Source of the DNA: Firmicutes bacterium CAG:534
GTDB taxonomy: Bacteria; Bacillota; Clostridia; Lachnospirales; Lachnospiraceae
Assembly: GCA_000436115.1 (NCBI GenBank)
Contig: FR894567.1
Span: forward strand, 5,779-20,455
Reading direction: 5' to 3'
DNA: 14,677 bases
A program made the position numbers and the translations under genes. Of this stretch, positions 14,473 to 14,677 are shown piece by piece (positions within the stretch are counted from its first letter, which is position 1; the number at the start of each line of letters is the position of its first letter). The notes beneath the pieces were generated by a model that saw only the letters and a list, made by a program, of their open reading frames with translations, was not told the origin of the DNA and did no database searches.

Positions 14473-14677
14473 GTGGAAAGCAATTTTTTAGTTCCGGGGA
14501 AGCAAAAACTGCAGATTTATGAAGGAGAAAGAGAGCAGACCCTTATGGAGAAGCTGGGGATCCTTTCTGATGCGGCGAAATATGATGTGTCCTGTTCCTC
14601 AAGCGGCGTAGAGCGAAGGGGGGATGGCACAGGGATCGGCAATGCCTCAAAGGCTGGGATCTGCCATAGCTTCAGTT
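14473..14677 (+). CDS. Radical-SAM protein of the DNA modification/repair family (N-terminal part)
   Basis: The first 68 residues are visible; the gene runs off the window. MEKLGILSDAAKYDVSCSSSG followed by IGNASKAGICHSF, quoted in parts as LSDAAKYDVSCSSSG and AGICHSF, matches the conserved N-terminus of the 'putative DNA modification/repair radical SAM protein' family (rSAM_link_UDG type). That family is often followed by a partner gene of the uracil-DNA-glycosylase fold. The radical-SAM CxxxCxxC motif lies beyond the window edge. The GTG at 14473 is chosen because AGAGGTG (14461-14467) lies five bases before it. An in-frame ATG at 14545 is nearer to the usual family start but has a poorer site. 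The LexA boxes support a damage-response role. Confidence 0.78.
   Translation, partial: MESNFLVPGKQKLQIYEGEREQTLMEKLGILSDAAKYDVSCSSSGVERRGDGTGIGNASKAGICHSFS

Larger units (their letters stand above)
14410..14484. repeat. Perfect 15-bp inverted repeat framing the SOS promoter
   Basis: ATTGCTTTCCACAGG (14410-14424) and its exact reverse complement (14470-14484) lie 45 bases apart. The left arm contains the -35 box, and the right arm contains the GTG start (14473-14475) and is followed by TTTTT (14485-14489). In RNA the stem can extend by G·U and A-U pairs (14405-14409 with 14485-14489). In RNA that reads through from the cyclase gene this is a hairpin followed by T residues, possibly its terminator. 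Confidence 0.75.

Overview
The window looks like a Gram-positive, low-to-mid G+C Clostridia chromosome, most probably a Lachnospiraceae member. The basis is the gene content and protein flavour (a stand-alone three-domain S1 protein, CPBP protease, clostridial-type gltB/gltD, GGDEF protein), the strong purine-rich Shine-Dalgarno sites, SigA-type promoters and Bacillus/Clostridium-style LexA boxes. No taxonomic marker gene is present, so this is inference.

Layout. (1) About 1-4062, plus strand: a tightly packed cluster with the last codons of an unseen gene, a HAD phosphatase, an S1-domain RNA-binding protein, a second HAD (phosphoglycolate phosphatase-like) hydrolase, a CPBP intramembrane protease and an EstA-like serine esterase. 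Neighbours overlap or nearly touch. (2) 4063-4337: a regulatory region with a palindrome over a -35 box, a consensus-like promoter, and a strong intrinsic terminator just after the predicted transcription start, ahead of gltB. (3) 4338-10482: glutamate synthase (GOGAT), the large subunit gltB followed after 17 nt by gltD, closed by a 15-bp terminator hairpin. gltB is broken by an extra 19 bp, an imperfect tandem copy, at 7425-7462. This splits the FMN domain between two frames and is either a real recent inactivation or an assembly artefact. (4) About 10490-12600: a more A+T-rich accessory island with gene debris: an internally deleted DUF4143-type ATPase, a complete Phd/YefM-ParE toxin-antitoxin operon with its own promoter, operator and terminator, the C-terminal scrap of a PIN-domain toxin, a second unidentified scrap, and strong hairpins. 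(5) 12628-14384: a membrane 7TM-type diguanylate cyclase from an extended -10 promoter. (6) 14388-14677: a promoter flanked by two near-consensus LexA (SOS) boxes that drives a radical-SAM protein of the 'DNA modification/repair' family, cut by the window end.

How it works together: gltB/gltD would perform the second step of GS-GOGAT ammonium assimilation, and the leader terminator suggests control by attenuation. The TA operon is autoregulated through the inverted repeat covering its -10. The SOS-linked radical-SAM gene also has a perfect 15-bp inverted repeat whose right arm covers its GTG start. Only read-through RNA from the upstream cyclase gene could fold this hairpin, because SOS-promoter transcripts lack the left arm. 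No tRNA, rRNA, CRISPR array or intact insertion sequence was seen.
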